Notes: generated by a model not told the origin, from the sequence alone. Counted from the stretch's first letter, positions 1 to 7,937 are shown. The stretch is 44,956 nucleotides of DNA from an uncultured Clostridia bacterium (GCA_937891895.1 CALATN010000247.1:1-44956), one strand, 5' to 3'. Translations and numbers: made by a program.

Positions 1-96
1 TGGTTGAAGCAAAGCCCGAGCCTGTGGTTGAAGCAAAGCCCGAGCCTGTGGTTGAGGTAAAGCCTGAGCCTGTGGTTGAAGCAAAGTCTGAGCCTG
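1..96 (+). repeat. Four 24-bp tandem repeats inside the first CDS
   Basis: Units start at 1, 25, 49 and 73. The first two are identical and the next two differ by a few bases. They encode VVEAKPEP-type octapeptides. A related, more degenerate copy is near 190-218. The array runs into the window edge, so the copy number is unknown. Confidence 0.9.
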
Positions 97-1109
97 CATC
101 TGATGCTGCACAGAAAAACAGCTATATGGAGTTGTTTGCAAAGCGCAGAAGAAAGGCAGAGGAAGAAAACTCAGAAATTAAATCAGAAACGGTTGCTGAA
201 GCAAAGCCTGAGCCTGTAGTCGTAAAGCCTGTTCGTGTTGAAAAGCCTGCTGCAACTGAACATGCTTCAGCAGTTGATGTTCTTTCTGAATTTGACTTTA
301 TTTCGGGAACAGCAAAGCCAGAGCCTGTTGCTCCAAGTGTCAGATCTGTATCCGCTGTTGAAACAACTGCGGCAGTAGATATGGATGTTTATGACTTTAT
401 GGACAGCAGCAAGCCAAAGGCAAGCAGTCGTGCACTTAATGCAGTGCAGGATCTTGCTAAGGCAAAAGCAAAGGCCGAGGAAGAAGCTGCGAAGAAGGCT
501 GCTGAAGAAGCTGCGAAGAAGGCTGCTGAAGAGGCTGCCGCTCTGGAAGCAGAAAAGGCAGCATTTGCTAACAATGATTTTATTGCACAGATGAAAAAGG
601 ATATGGAGGCACTTGCCGAAGAAAGTCAGCATGAGCTTGAAATCGGAAAAGTATCTTTGAATGAGGAAGAGGAAATTGATGGTTTCACATTTTCCAATGA
701 CCTTGATTATGACCTCAATGCAATTGAAATTGATACTCCGCCAATTGGTGAAGTTTCTCTTGAAACAATCCACAAGTTTGATGACGAGCCGAAGCGTGAC
801 AGTACGGACTTTGACCTGAAGAAGCTTCAGGAGGAAATCAATGCATCTATTGAATCAAATAAGGCAAACAAGGAAAAAATGCTGAGCCGACACGCTAAGA
901 AGCCTAAGGAAGAGGTTCACAATCCGTTTGCTGTTCAGTTTGATGAGGATGAAAGCAAGAGCAAGAAGAAAAAGAAGGGTGCAGAAATTGGCACAAAGCG
1001 TCTTGATGACCCGCTTGACCCTGATGTATTTTTCAGCAGACCTACAAAGAAAACTCCTGAATGGAATATGCCATCGGAAACTATGCCTGAAATCAAATTC
1101 CGCAGATAA
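1..1109 (+). CDS. Repeat-rich acidic protein of unknown function, 5' end missing
   Basis: The frame is open to the left edge, so the true start lies outside the window; the GTG at 24 is only an internal codon of a repeat. The visible part (about 369 residues) begins with four 24-bp tandem repeats (1-96) coding for VVEAKPEP-like units. In the middle it has a second duplication (483-530) giving an Ala/Glu/Lys-rich EEAAKKAA stretch that should form a helix or coiled coil. The C-terminal half is acidic and charged (EEEE, KSKKKKK) and ends in EIKFRR. I see no membrane segment, signal peptide or catalytic motif, and I do not recognise the family. A strong terminator follows directly after the TAA. 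It could be a scaffold-like or envelope-associated cytoplasmic protein, but that is a guess from composition only. Confidence 0.75.
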   Translation, partial: VEAKPEPVVEAKPEPVVEVKPEPVVEAKSEPASDAAQKNSYMELFAKRRRKAEEENSEIKSETVAEAKPEPVVVKPVRVEKPAATEHASAVDVLSEFDFISGTAKPEPVAPSVRSVSAVETTAAVDMDVYDFMDSSKPKASSRALNAVQDLAKAKAKAEEEAAKKAAEEAAKKAAEEAAALEAEKAAFANNDFIAQMKKDMEALAEESQHELEIGKVSLNEEEEIDGFTFSNDLDYDLNAIEIDTPPIGEVSLETIHKFDDEPKRDSTDFDLKKLQEEINASIESNKANKEKMLSRHAKKPKEEVHNPFAVQFDEDESKSKKKKKGAEIGTKRLDDPLDPDVFFSRPTKKTPEWNMPSETMPEIKFRR

Positions 1110-1115
1110 AATTTT

Positions 1116-1146
1116 GAGAGGTACTAATTGTACCTCTCATTTTTTT
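1116..1146 (+). terminator. Rho-independent terminator after the first CDS
   Basis: A 9-bp perfect stem (GAGAGGTAC / GTACCTCTC, loop TAATT) is followed by A and seven T. It overlaps the stop codon of the converging gene (1124-1126). On the minus strand the stem is followed only by AAAATTTT, so it is weaker in that direction. Confidence 0.9.
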
Positions 1147-1933
1147 GCTCTATTCTGTTGATTGATTTTTCAGTAATTCCAAGTTCATCCTGCATTTCGG
1201 TCATATTTGACCAGAAACGTTTCGGCATAAGATTCATACGGCAACGTGGATTGTAGCGTTCCTTGATACCGATTGTGCGGTAAAAGCATTTCCACAGTTC
1301 ACGATAGTATTCTTCTGTGGCATTTGCGGCAGGGAGTTCAAAATCAATATTTTCAGCAATTTCGGCACGGTGGGAAAAATAAATCAGCGCCATTCGGTGA
1401 GTGCGGTCGTAAATCATAAAATTCTCGTTGCGGAATCGGTCTGTAAAATGAGCTGCAAGAAGCGGAATAACCTTGTTTTTTGGCTCAATAACTGCCGCAA
1501 GATAACCGTTGTAATCGGAAAAACGGACAAATCCCTTCAGCAGGTGTGCCTCGTGGGTGCAATGGAAAACTGCCTTGTTTACGGTATTTACCGTGTCATC
1601 AGCAAGCATATGCTCAATATTTTTGCCATAGCGGAAGCCTTTTTGAAGAAACTCAAGAATAAGCAAATCCTTGTTTTCGACACAGGAAAGAAACATTTTG
1701 CGTACCGTGTCAAAGGAAAACGGCGAAATTTTCAGTGGTATTGCACGGGTTACACGTTCAGCTTTTTCGGCAGCAGTTTCAATTTCACGAACCTCGCTGA
1801 AGCTTATCTGCAGTGGCTCGCCCACAATGACCGATTCAGGAATTTCCTTCCGTTCAAAACTTTCAAAAACACAGCACATCAGCCCCTCAAAAGTGCCGTC
1901 GTAGCAGTAAATCACATCTCGCCTGTCAAACAT
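1124..1933 (-). CDS. DUF4130 / TIGR03915-type probable DNA metabolism protein
   Basis: 269 aa. The start MFDRRDVIYCYDGTFEGLMCC and the C-terminal block with MPKRFWSNMTEMQ match the family annotated as 'probable DNA metabolism protein' (TIGR03915, DUF4130), which occurs next to a radical SAM protein. That partner is directly upstream here and overlaps by 22 nt (1912-1933), so the two are translationally coupled; a GGAGG lies inside the upstream gene's end. The exact chemistry is not known. The published association is with DNA modification or repair, and some homologues are fused to uracil-DNA glycosylase-like domains. No signal peptide or membrane segment is visible. Its promoter is the LexA-box promoter upstream of the partner. 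Family assignment is from remembered motifs, so moderately sure. Confidence 0.75.
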   Translation of the reverse strand: MFDRRDVIYCYDGTFEGLMCCVFESFERKEIPESVIVGEPLQISFSEVREIETAAEKAERVTRAIPLKISPFSFDTVRKMFLSCVENKDLLILEFLQKGFRYGKNIEHMLADDTVNTVNKAVFHCTHEAHLLKGFVRFSDYNGYLAAVIEPKNKVIPLLAAHFTDRFRNENFMIYDRTHRMALIYFSHRAEIAENIDFELPAANATEEYYRELWKCFYRTIGIKERYNPRCRMNLMPKRFWSNMTEMQDELGITEKSINRIEQKNERYN

Positions 1934-3222
1934 TTTACCCTGTCCTCCAAAGTCGGCGCGGTGTCAAAGAACGAAAGCTGTTCGCCGTAGCCGTTGTTTT
2001 CAAACTCCTTTACCACGCTTGCCGACATCAGCTGTCGCATCATTCCCGTTTCGGTAACAACCAGACCTTCGGCACGCTTTCCCATACACAAAATGAAATA
2101 CACGGCACGCTTCAGCACCACACCAAGCTTTTTCAGGTCCTTGTAATCAAGCTTTGCCTGACGGCGAGCAGTGATAATTCTTTGTGCCGATTTTACACCA
2201 ATCCCGGGCACACGCAGCAGCATTTCATACGGCGCACGGTTAATCTCCAGCGGGAACAACTCAGGGTGATGTATCGCCCAGTTGCACTTCGGGTCAAGCA
2301 GAGGGTTGAAGTCCTGATGCTCCTCGTCGAGAATTTCCGTTGCGGTGAAGCCGTAAAAACGCAGCAGCCAGTCTGCCTGATAAAGACGGTGTTCACGGAG
2401 AAGCGGCGGCTTTTCGTCAGCTGTAGCAATAAATTTGCTGTCGCCAACAGGAATGTATGCCGAATAAAAAACACGTTTCAGGCTATACTTCTTATACATC
2501 GCCTCGGACAGACGCAAAATCTGGAAATCCGTGTCGGGAGTTGCGCCGATAATCATTTGCGTGCTCTGTCCTGCGGGAGCAAATTTCGGAGCATTTTTGT
2601 ATTTTACAATTTCGTAGCTGTTCTGCTGAATCTGCCGTGTAATCTGTCCCATCGGGAGCAGAATGGAGTTTTTCGACTTGTCTGGTGCAAGCCTGTCAAG
2701 GCTTTTCTGTGAAGGCAGTTCGATGTTCACGCTTATTCTGTCAGCAAGTGTACCAAGCTTTTCGATAAGCTCAGGACTTGCCCCTGGGATAGCTTTTGCG
2801 TGAATGTAGCCGCAGAATTTGTACTTGACACGAAGAATAGTAAGCACTTCAATAATCTGCTCGCAGGTGTAGTCGGGACTCTGAATAATTCCTGAGCTTA
2901 AAAACAGCCCCTCAATGTAGTTCCTGCGATAAAAATTTATGGTCAGGTCAGCAATCTCATTAGGGGTAAACCTTGCCCTTGGTACGTCGTTGCTTCGGCG
3001 GTTTACGCAGTATTTACAATCGTAAAGGCAGTAGTTGGTCATCAGCACTTTCAGCAGGGAAATACATCTTCCGTCAGCGGCAAAGCTGTGGCAGATTCCA
3101 CAGGCGGCGGCACTTCCTATTCCGTCGGAGTATCCTCCTGCACGGTCAACACCGCTTGATGTACAGGCTGCGTCAAACTTAGCCGAATCAGCAAGTATTT
3201 TCAGCTTTTCCGATATATCCAC
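1912..3222 (-). CDS. Putative DNA modification/repair radical SAM protein (TIGR03916 type)
   Basis: 436 aa from a GTG start at 3222. I prefer this start over the upstream in-frame TTG codons because AAAGGAGG sits 6 nt before the GTG. The CxxxCxxC iron-sulfur motif of radical SAM enzymes is clear (NYCLYDCKYC, about residues 65-72). Further Cys residues lie N-terminal to it. A helix-hairpin-helix DNA-binding stretch (RVPGIGVKSAQRI) is near the C-terminus. This layout resembles spore photoproduct lyase-like proteins and fits the TIGR03916 family, which travels with the downstream DUF4130 partner. Inference: the pair acts on DNA damage or base modification. A promoter with a LexA-like box is directly upstream. 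Confidence 0.85.
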   Translation of the reverse strand: MDISEKLKILADSAKFDAACTSSGVDRAGGYSDGIGSAAACGICHSFAADGRCISLLKVLMTNYCLYDCKYCVNRRSNDVPRARFTPNEIADLTINFYRRNYIEGLFLSSGIIQSPDYTCEQIIEVLTILRVKYKFCGYIHAKAIPGASPELIEKLGTLADRISVNIELPSQKSLDRLAPDKSKNSILLPMGQITRQIQQNSYEIVKYKNAPKFAPAGQSTQMIIGATPDTDFQILRLSEAMYKKYSLKRVFYSAYIPVGDSKFIATADEKPPLLREHRLYQADWLLRFYGFTATEILDEEHQDFNPLLDPKCNWAIHHPELFPLEINRAPYEMLLRVPGIGVKSAQRIITARRQAKLDYKDLKKLGVVLKRAVYFILCMGKRAEGLVVTETGMMRQLMSASVVKEFENNGYGEQLSFFDTAPTLEDRVKCLTGEM

Positions 3223-3260
3223 GATACCCCTCCTTTGACGCAACAAATGTTCTGATTTGA

Positions 3261-3289
3261 ATTATATCACGAAACACTTGTTCTGTAAA
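3261..3289 (-). promoter_or_regulatory. Sigma-A promoter of the radical SAM operon
   Basis: On the minus strand, -35 TTTACA (3284-3289), a 17-bp spacer and -10 TATAAT (3261-3266). The transcript start should be near 3254, about 30 nt before the GTG start. Confidence 0.75.
3271..3284 (-). promoter_or_regulatory. LexA (SOS) box-like operator between -35 and -10
   Basis: The minus-strand sequence AGAACAAGTGTTTC matches the Bacillus-type SOS consensus CGAACRNRYGTTYC at 13 of 14 positions; only the first C differs. It fills the promoter spacer, an ideal place for repression. A second, weaker GAAC-N4-GTT site lies at 3241-3252, between promoter and start. Confidence 0.6.
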
Positions 3290-3367
3290 TAGACAATTTA
3301 GACAAGGTTTATCGCTGAAAATCAGCACATTTGTGCGATTTTGAAATGACGAAATTTATGAAAGGTA

Positions 3368-3396
3368 TTGCATTTTCTGCTTGAAAATGGTATAAT
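3368..3396 (+). promoter_or_regulatory. tRNA-Arg promoter
   Basis: TTGCAT (3368-3373), 17-bp spacer, TATAAT (3391-3396). The predicted start is a few bases before the mature tRNA 5' end at 3406. Confidence 0.7.
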
Positions 3397-3405
3397 AATT
3401 AACAC

Positions 3406-3480
3406 GCCTCCATAGTTAAATGGATATAATAAACCCCTCCTAAGGGTTAGTTGTGGGTTCGATTCCCGCTGGGGGTGCCA
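3406..3480 (+). tRNA. tRNA-Arg, anticodon CCU
   Basis: 75 nt including an encoded CCA. A 7-bp acceptor stem pairs GCCTCCA with TGGGGGT (two G-U pairs). D-loop GTTAAATGGATAT, anticodon loop with CCT between CC and AA, and T-loop GGTTCGATTCC are all in place. The pattern closely follows known bacterial tRNA-Arg(CCU), which reads AGG codons. No integrase or duplicated tRNA end is next to it. Confidence 0.93.
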
Positions 3481-3483
3481 AAA

Positions 3484-3512
3484 ACAAACAGGGTGCGAGG
3501 CACCCTGTTTGT
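3484..3512 (+). terminator. Hairpin directly after tRNA-Arg, probable tRNA terminator
   Basis: A 12-bp perfect stem (ACAAACAGGGTG / CACCCTGTTTGT, 5-nt loop) begins 3 nt after the tRNA. The U-rich part is within the 3' arm (TGTTTGT). Its 3' arm is also the beginning of the repeated unit described next. Confidence 0.6.
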
Positions 3513-3755
3513 CTATGAGAATTTCTGCGTTGCAGAAATTCTCGGTTTGCGAGTGGACGGTAGAATTTGAGTGTCCGTTTGACTCAGAGTTTTCGCTTTG
3601 CGAAAACTCTCAATTTGTAAAAACCATTTTTTACAGCGAGGCACCCTGTTTGTCTATGAGTTTTTTACTTCGTGAAAAACTCTGTATTGTGAAAAACTGA
3701 TAAGTATTGGGTGTCCGTTTGACTCAGAGTTTTCGCAAGGCGAAAACTCATTTTT
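3484..3755. repeat. Cluster of six hairpins in two ~140-bp repeat units
   Basis: Two direct repeats recur at a spacing of 140-141 bp: a 25-mer (3495-3519 and 3636-3660) and a 26-mer (3571-3596 and 3711-3736). The cluster holds short-loop hairpins at 3484-3512, 3517-3543, 3586-3610, 3616-3635, 3658-3682 and 3727-3749. The hairpins at equivalent places (3517 and 3658) have different stem sequences but both stay paired (GAGAATTTCTGC against GAGTTTTTTAC arms). The last one is followed by ATTTTT and could terminate or attenuate transcription into the small gene at 3773. No ORF with a ribosome site lies here. Confidence 0.8.
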
Positions 3756-3772
3756 GTGTATGGAGAAAAGCT

Positions 3773-4075
3773 ATGGAAATAAGAATTATCGTCGATGAAA
3801 TAAATTACAGCGAGGTTGTAACTAAATGTCTGCCTCTTGTCCGTGACAAGTTGAAGGAAAAAGAGGGGACTCTCCCAAAGGTTGTTTCGGGGCTTGCAAG
3901 TCTGCCGCCGTCGATGGCAGCTGCGATGCTTGACAAGCTTCCTCAGGAAACCAAGGACGAGGTTGCTGCATTGCTGATTAACAAGAACAAGGAACGTCTT
4001 ATCGAAAAGGCTGAGGAATACGCGGCAAAGAATGACATTACGCTTAAAATTTCCGATCTTATTGTTGAGAATTAA
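3773..4075 (+). CDS. Small conserved-looking cytoplasmic protein of unknown function
   Basis: 100 aa. The start at 3773 is chosen because GGAGAAAAG lies just upstream; the frame continues further 5' only through the hairpin repeats. The sequence (MEIRIIVDEINYSEVVTKCL...) is soluble and helical, with a Pro/Ser-rich SLPPSMAAAMLDKLP segment and a C-terminal KIEKAEEYAAKN-like helix. No signal peptide, membrane segment or metal motif is visible. It sits alone between the repeat cluster and the convergent pectinesterase gene, with which it shares a terminator. I do not recognise the family. Confidence 0.7.
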   Translation: MEIRIIVDEINYSEVVTKCLPLVRDKLKEKEGTLPKVVSGLASLPPSMAAAMLDKLPQETKDEVAALLINKNKERLIEKAEEYAAKNDITLKISDLIVEN

Positions 4076-4077
4076 AA

Positions 4078-4114
4078 AAGGTTGCACTTGATCAGAGTGC
4101 AACCTTAATTTTTT
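4078..4114. terminator. Bidirectional terminator between convergent genes
   Basis: An 11-bp stem AAGGTTGCACT / AGTGCAACCTT with a 7-nt loop. On the plus strand AATTTTTT follows; on the minus strand the stem runs into TTTTTT. It overlaps the last codons of the pectinesterase gene. Confidence 0.9.
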
Positions 4115-5012
4115 GCAGTAACGTTTCTGCTTCATCTTCTGTAAGCTTTTTTACAAACGTTGCGGCACGTGACACGTCCTTGCTGTGACAATTATAAATG
4201 CCATATTGAGTGGTTTCCCGTGCGTCAGACTTGTTCCAGTCGTGGAACAACTCGTCGTGGATATGTACGCCGATTTCGCAATCAATAAGTATGGTCTGTG
4301 CAAAGTTTCTCCAGGGACGTCCCAGATAAACCGTACCCTCGGGACAATTCCCCGTGAATTTGCAACGGTTGAAAACGTATCCGTAATCAACACCCTCATA
4401 GGTCGAAGCGGCGGTAACAAAGCCGTTTATTTTCTTTCCGCAATCAAGTGAGAACAGTTCACATTCCTCAAAATAAGCCAAGGCGCTGCCCAAGATGAAA
4501 TCTACCTCGCCCTCGATGTAGCAACGCTTGTATGTCTGATGCACGATGCGCCTTTCAGCAAATTCGGTAGGTCCGCGAAATCCGCCTTTTTCGATTTCCT
4601 TGAAGGGCAGGGGACCCGTAAAAAGCGTGTCCTGATGACCGAGAATACGGCAATCCTCAAAGGTCAGGTTGTCGCCCTCAGCGTAAACAGCAATCGCCTG
4701 CCCAACATCGTCGCCGAAGCCTGCGGTGTTTGCCACGGTTATATTTCGGCAAGTGAAATTATCGGTGTTCACAAGCATTGTGTAGGAACGGAACGTGCCA
4801 AGCTTTTCGCCGTCAACAATCATTCTTGCATACAAACCGTACTCAATCACAGTATTGTTCTTGTCCTCGCCAATCAGTGTGATGTGTGGTTTTGTAACCT
4901 CAACACGTTCATGGTAAATGCCGTTGCTGACGAAAATCGTGTCGCCGCTTTTTGCCGCCTGTACCGCTTCGTTTACGGAAGAAAAATCCCCGTTTGTTCC
5001 GACAGTAATCAT
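4092..5012 (-). CDS. Pectin methylesterase (pectinesterase, carbohydrate esterase family 8)
   Basis: 306 aa, right-handed beta-helix enzyme that removes methyl esters from galacturonan. Family signatures are all present: GQAIAVYA (about 104-111), GHQDTLF (125-131, with Q127 and the acid/base D128), VDFILGS (170-176, nucleophile D171) and LGRPWR (230-235, with R232). Usual secreted enzymes carry a signal peptide. Here the protein starts directly with the first beta strand (MITVGTNGDFSSVNEAV), so it is probably cytoplasmic and acts on imported, partly methylated oligogalacturonides. The start overlaps the stop of the upstream MATE gene by 4 nt (ATGA), so the two are coupled. Last gene of the lacI-uxaC-MATE arm. 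Confidence 0.93.
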   Translation of the reverse strand: MITVGTNGDFSSVNEAVQAAKSGDTIFVSNGIYHERVEVTKPHITLIGEDKNNTVIEYGLYARMIVDGEKLGTFRSYTMLVNTDNFTCRNITVANTAGFGDDVGQAIAVYAEGDNLTFEDCRILGHQDTLFTGPLPFKEIEKGGFRGPTEFAERRIVHQTYKRCYIEGEVDFILGSALAYFEECELFSLDCGKKINGFVTAASTYEGVDYGYVFNRCKFTGNCPEGTVYLGRPWRNFAQTILIDCEIGVHIHDELFHDWNKSDARETTQYGIYNCHSKDVSRAATFVKKLTEDEAETLLQKIKVAL

Positions 5013-6406
5013 TCCTTTTCAACTCCGTCAAGATATTTTTTCTTTATTCTGCGGATTACAAAAATTACCGAGATTGCCGCAAGCACACCAACGGAAATGT
5101 TGCTGACAAGCATTACAATTCCTGCACTTTTGCTTCCGTAGTCAGTGTAATTCTGCAAATACCACAGCACAGGCACACGGAACACGAATATTCTTGCCAC
5201 GTTAAGCATAAGGGTAAGCTTTGTGTAGCCGTAGCCGTAGAACAGCGCCATAACCGCCGCGTTGATACCGAGGGTAAGCATACCGAGAATTTCAAACTGT
5301 GAAACATCCTTGATAAGCTGTTTGAACTCGTCATCGCCACCTGCGAAAAGTCCGCATACCCAGTCGAAGTTCAGCAGGATAATTGCCATAAAAAATCCGC
5401 CGATAACGAGGTTGATGATAAGCGTCTTATAGAAGGCGTCAAGGGCACGACGATGCTTTCCTGCGCCGATATTCTGGCTGATAATCGAAGCGCCGCCCTC
5501 CTGAAAGCCGTTCTGCAGGGTTGTTGCAATTCCGCCGATATTGTTTGAAACACCAAGCGCACCAACCGTAGAGTCGCCGTATTCGGTACACATTGAGTTT
5601 ACGATAAGCTTTCCGTAAGCAAATGCGGCGCGTTCAACAGCGGCAGGGAAAGAGGTTTTCAGCATTGGCGCAGTAACCTCCCTGCCGAAGCTTATTGCAG
5701 AGAAAGAAAAACCGAAGGGGCTGTCCTTTTCCAGCATATTGCGTAACGCAAACAGCGAAAATACACCGTTTGAAATAAGTGTTGCAACAGCAATCATCAC
5801 AACCGTACCGTTGAGTGCATACACAAAAATTGCCGTCAGCGCAAGCTTGATAACCAGCACGAGAATGTTCAGTCGCAGAATAAGCCGTGAGTTGCCCCTT
5901 GCACGTTCAACCGCTATGTAAACCGAGTTGAAGAAGTTCAGTACGATTGCCGCAAGTTCAACGGTGAAGTATTGCACCCCGTCCGCAATCATAGTTTCCG
6001 TTGTGCCGTTCAGACGGAGGAAACCCTCTGCAAATGGGATAATCAGCAGTACAAGCGCACTTATAATTCCGCAGATTGCGTAAACCGTGCTTACACGTCG
6101 CTTTACAAGGGTGTAGTCACCTGCGCCGTAAGCCTCGCTTATCTTCATACCGCCGCCGATGGAAAGTCCTGTGCCTGCTGCAGAAATGAGAAAGCTTATC
6201 TGCGAAATGTATGCAATTGACGAAACAGCACCCGTGCTGATGTGGGATGCCATAATCGTGTCAAGAATCTTGAAGATGTGCATAAGCCCCTGATATGCCA
6301 TAAGGGGCACGGAAACGTACAGTATAACCCGCCACATATTTCCGTTCAGGGCAAATTCACGGAAGGCGGTATCCTTTTCTGAAAGCTTTGTTTTCAGTTC
6401 AGCCAT
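5009..6406 (-). CDS. MATE-family multidrug/metabolite efflux transporter
   Basis: 465 aa with about twelve hydrophobic segments in the two-bundle MATE arrangement, starting near residue 25 after a short cytoplasmic N-terminus (MAELKTKLSEKDTAFREFAL). Members of the family export organic compounds using a Na+ or H+ gradient. AAGGAGTAACT precedes the ATG. It is coupled to the pectinesterase gene (ATGA overlap), which suggests a role in the pectin programme, for example export of a toxic intermediate or by-product; this is inference, and the substrate cannot be read from sequence. The gap to uxaC upstream is 127 nt and holds an inverted repeat, so it may be a read-through gene of the lacI-uxaC operon. 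Confidence 0.88.
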   Translation of the reverse strand: MAELKTKLSEKDTAFREFALNGNMWRVILYVSVPLMAYQGLMHIFKILDTIMASHISTGAVSSIAYISQISFLISAAGTGLSIGGGMKISEAYGAGDYTLVKRRVSTVYAICGIISALVLLIIPFAEGFLRLNGTTETMIADGVQYFTVELAAIVLNFFNSVYIAVERARGNSRLILRLNILVLVIKLALTAIFVYALNGTVVMIAVATLISNGVFSLFALRNMLEKDSPFGFSFSAISFGREVTAPMLKTSFPAAVERAAFAYGKLIVNSMCTEYGDSTVGALGVSNNIGGIATTLQNGFQEGGASIISQNIGAGKHRRALDAFYKTLIINLVIGGFFMAIILLNFDWVCGLFAGGDDEFKQLIKDVSQFEILGMLTLGINAAVMALFYGYGYTKLTLMLNVARIFVFRVPVLWYLQNYTDYGSKSAGIVMLVSNISVGVLAAISVIFVIRRIKKKYLDGVEKE

Positions 6407-6428
6407 AGTTACTCCTTGAAATACAAAA

Positions 6429-6491
6429 CACCGATAAAAACGTTGAAGCTTTAGGGGGAAGAAAAGGGGCTATATAACGTTTTTAACGGTG
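6429..6491. repeat. Inverted repeat between uxaC and the MATE gene
   Basis: 16-bp arms at 6429-6444 and 6476-6491 match with one mismatch (CACCGATAAAAACGTT against AACGTTTTTAACGGTG), separated by 31 nt. On the minus strand only TTTTG follows, so it is a weak terminator at best; it could set the ratio of uxaC to downstream message. Confidence 0.6.
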
Positions 6492-6533
6492 CTTTGCATT
6501 AACTTAATTTATTGAAGGTGATGGTATGTTTGA

Positions 6534-7937
6534 TTAACCGAAATTGAAGTAGTTCTTCGCATTGCGGTAGGAAATGTCAGACACGATTTCACCAAGTGTT
6601 GCGATATCGTTGGGGAACTCGCCGTTTTCTACAAGCTCGCCGAAAAGCTCACAGAGAATGCGTCTGAAATATTCGTGACGTGTATAGGAAAGGAAGCTTC
6701 TTGAGTCGGTAAGCATTCCCACAAAGCCTGCAAGGTAACCGAGATTGCCAAGGGAAATAAGCTGGTCACGCATACCTGTCTTATGGTCGTTGAACCACCA
6801 TGCAGAGCCGTGCTGAATCTTGCTTACAGCCTCGGAGCTCTGGAAGCAGCCGAGAATTGTTCCGATAGCCTGATTATCGTTAGGGTTAAGGCTGTAGATG
6901 ATTGTCTTAGGAAGATTTCCGCCGATTTCGAGAGCGTTGATAAAATCAGCTGCTTCGGAGGACGGAGCATAGTTGTTGATACAATCATATCCAGTGTCAG
7001 GACCCAGTTTTTCGTACATACGGACATTGTTGTCACGCTTTGCACCGTAGTGGAGCTGCATAACCCAGCCGCGCTTTGAGTATTCGCCGCCGCAGAAAAG
7101 CATAAACATAGTCTTGTAGCGCTTTACGTCCTCAGCGGAAATTGTTTCGCCATTCAGCTTCTTGATGAAGATTGCTTCGAGTTCATCTTCGGAAGCAGGT
7201 GCGTAGTAAACATATTCGAGAGCGTGGTCAGAAACACAGCACTTCATTTCGCCGAAGAAATCCATTCTCTTTGCGAGAGCTTCCTTCATAGCCTTGAAGC
7301 TGTCAATCTTAATTCCGCTTACCTCGGAAAGCTTGTTGATATAATCAACGAAGTCAGGCTTTTCAATGTTCATAGCCTTGTCAGGACGCCAAGCAGGGTA
7401 TACCTTTGTTTCAAAGCTTGTGTCAGCGGCAATCATCTTGTGCCATTCAAGTGTATCAACAGGGTCATCGGTTGTGCAGATAACCTCAACACCTGACTGT
7501 CTGATAAGACCTCTTACGGTCATATTGTCCTGTGCCAGCTTTTCGTTGCAGAGATTCCATACTTCCTCAGCTGTGTCGCCGTTGAGTACGCCCTCGTAGC
7601 CGAAGTAGCGCTGTAATTCAAGATGACTCCAGTGAAGAAGCGGGTTGCCGATAGCCTTGCCGATTACCTCAGCCCATTTCTGGAACTTTTCGCGGTCGGA
7701 AGCATCGCCTGTTATGTATTTTTCCTCAACGCCTGCCGAGCGCATAAGACGCCATTTGTAATGGTCGCCGCCCAGCCATACCTGAGTGATGTTTTCGAAC
7801 TTTCTGTCCTCAGCAATTTCCTTGGGATTGATGTGACAGTGGTAATCGATAATCGGCTGTTTTGCAGCATAGTCGTGGAAAAGCGTTGCAGCCGTAGGTG
7901 TTGACAGGAGAAAATCCTTGTCCATGAACTTCTTCAT
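6534..7937 (-). CDS. uxaC: Uronate (glucuronate/galacturonate) isomerase
   Basis: 467 aa, normal length for the family. It converts D-galacturonate to D-tagaturonate (and glucuronate to fructuronate), the first step of saturated uronate breakdown. The N-terminal YHCHINPKEIAED carries the metal-binding His pair (H33, H35) of the amidohydrolase-fold enzyme. Further family blocks such as TTDDPVDTLEWH and RPDKAMNIE follow. The ATG at 7937 is preferred over an upstream TTG because AGAAAGGA lies 8 nt before it. It follows the lacI-type gene by 19 nt on the same strand, so both are expected on one mRNA. Its product feeds UxaB, encoded on the divergent arm. Confidence 0.95.
   Translation of the reverse strand: MKKFMDKDFLLSTPTAATLFHDYAAKQPIIDYHCHINPKEIAEDRKFENITQVWLGGDHYKWRLMRSAGVEEKYITGDASDREKFQKWAEVIGKAIGNPLLHWSHLELQRYFGYEGVLNGDTAEEVWNLCNEKLAQDNMTVRGLIRQSGVEVICTTDDPVDTLEWHKMIAADTSFETKVYPAWRPDKAMNIEKPDFVDYINKLSEVSGIKIDSFKAMKEALAKRMDFFGEMKCCVSDHALEYVYYAPASEDELEAIFIKKLNGETISAEDVKRYKTMFMLFCGGEYSKRGWVMQLHYGAKRDNNVRMYEKLGPDTGYDCINNYAPSSEAADFINALEIGGNLPKTIIYSLNPNDNQAIGTILGCFQSSEAVSKIQHGSAWWFNDHKTGMRDQLISLGNLGYLAGFVGMLTDSRSFLSYTRHEYFRRILCELFGELVENGEFPNDIATLGEIVSDISYRNAKNYFNFG

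Noticed and set aside
3484..3755. Possible CRISPR array
   Set aside because: Only two units of ~140 bp, no uniform 25-40 bp repeats with unique spacers, and no cas genes in the window.
3406..3755. Integration (att) site of a mobile element at tRNA-Arg
   Set aside because: No integrase, no duplicated tRNA 3' end among the repeats and only a small gene follows before the pectin locus.
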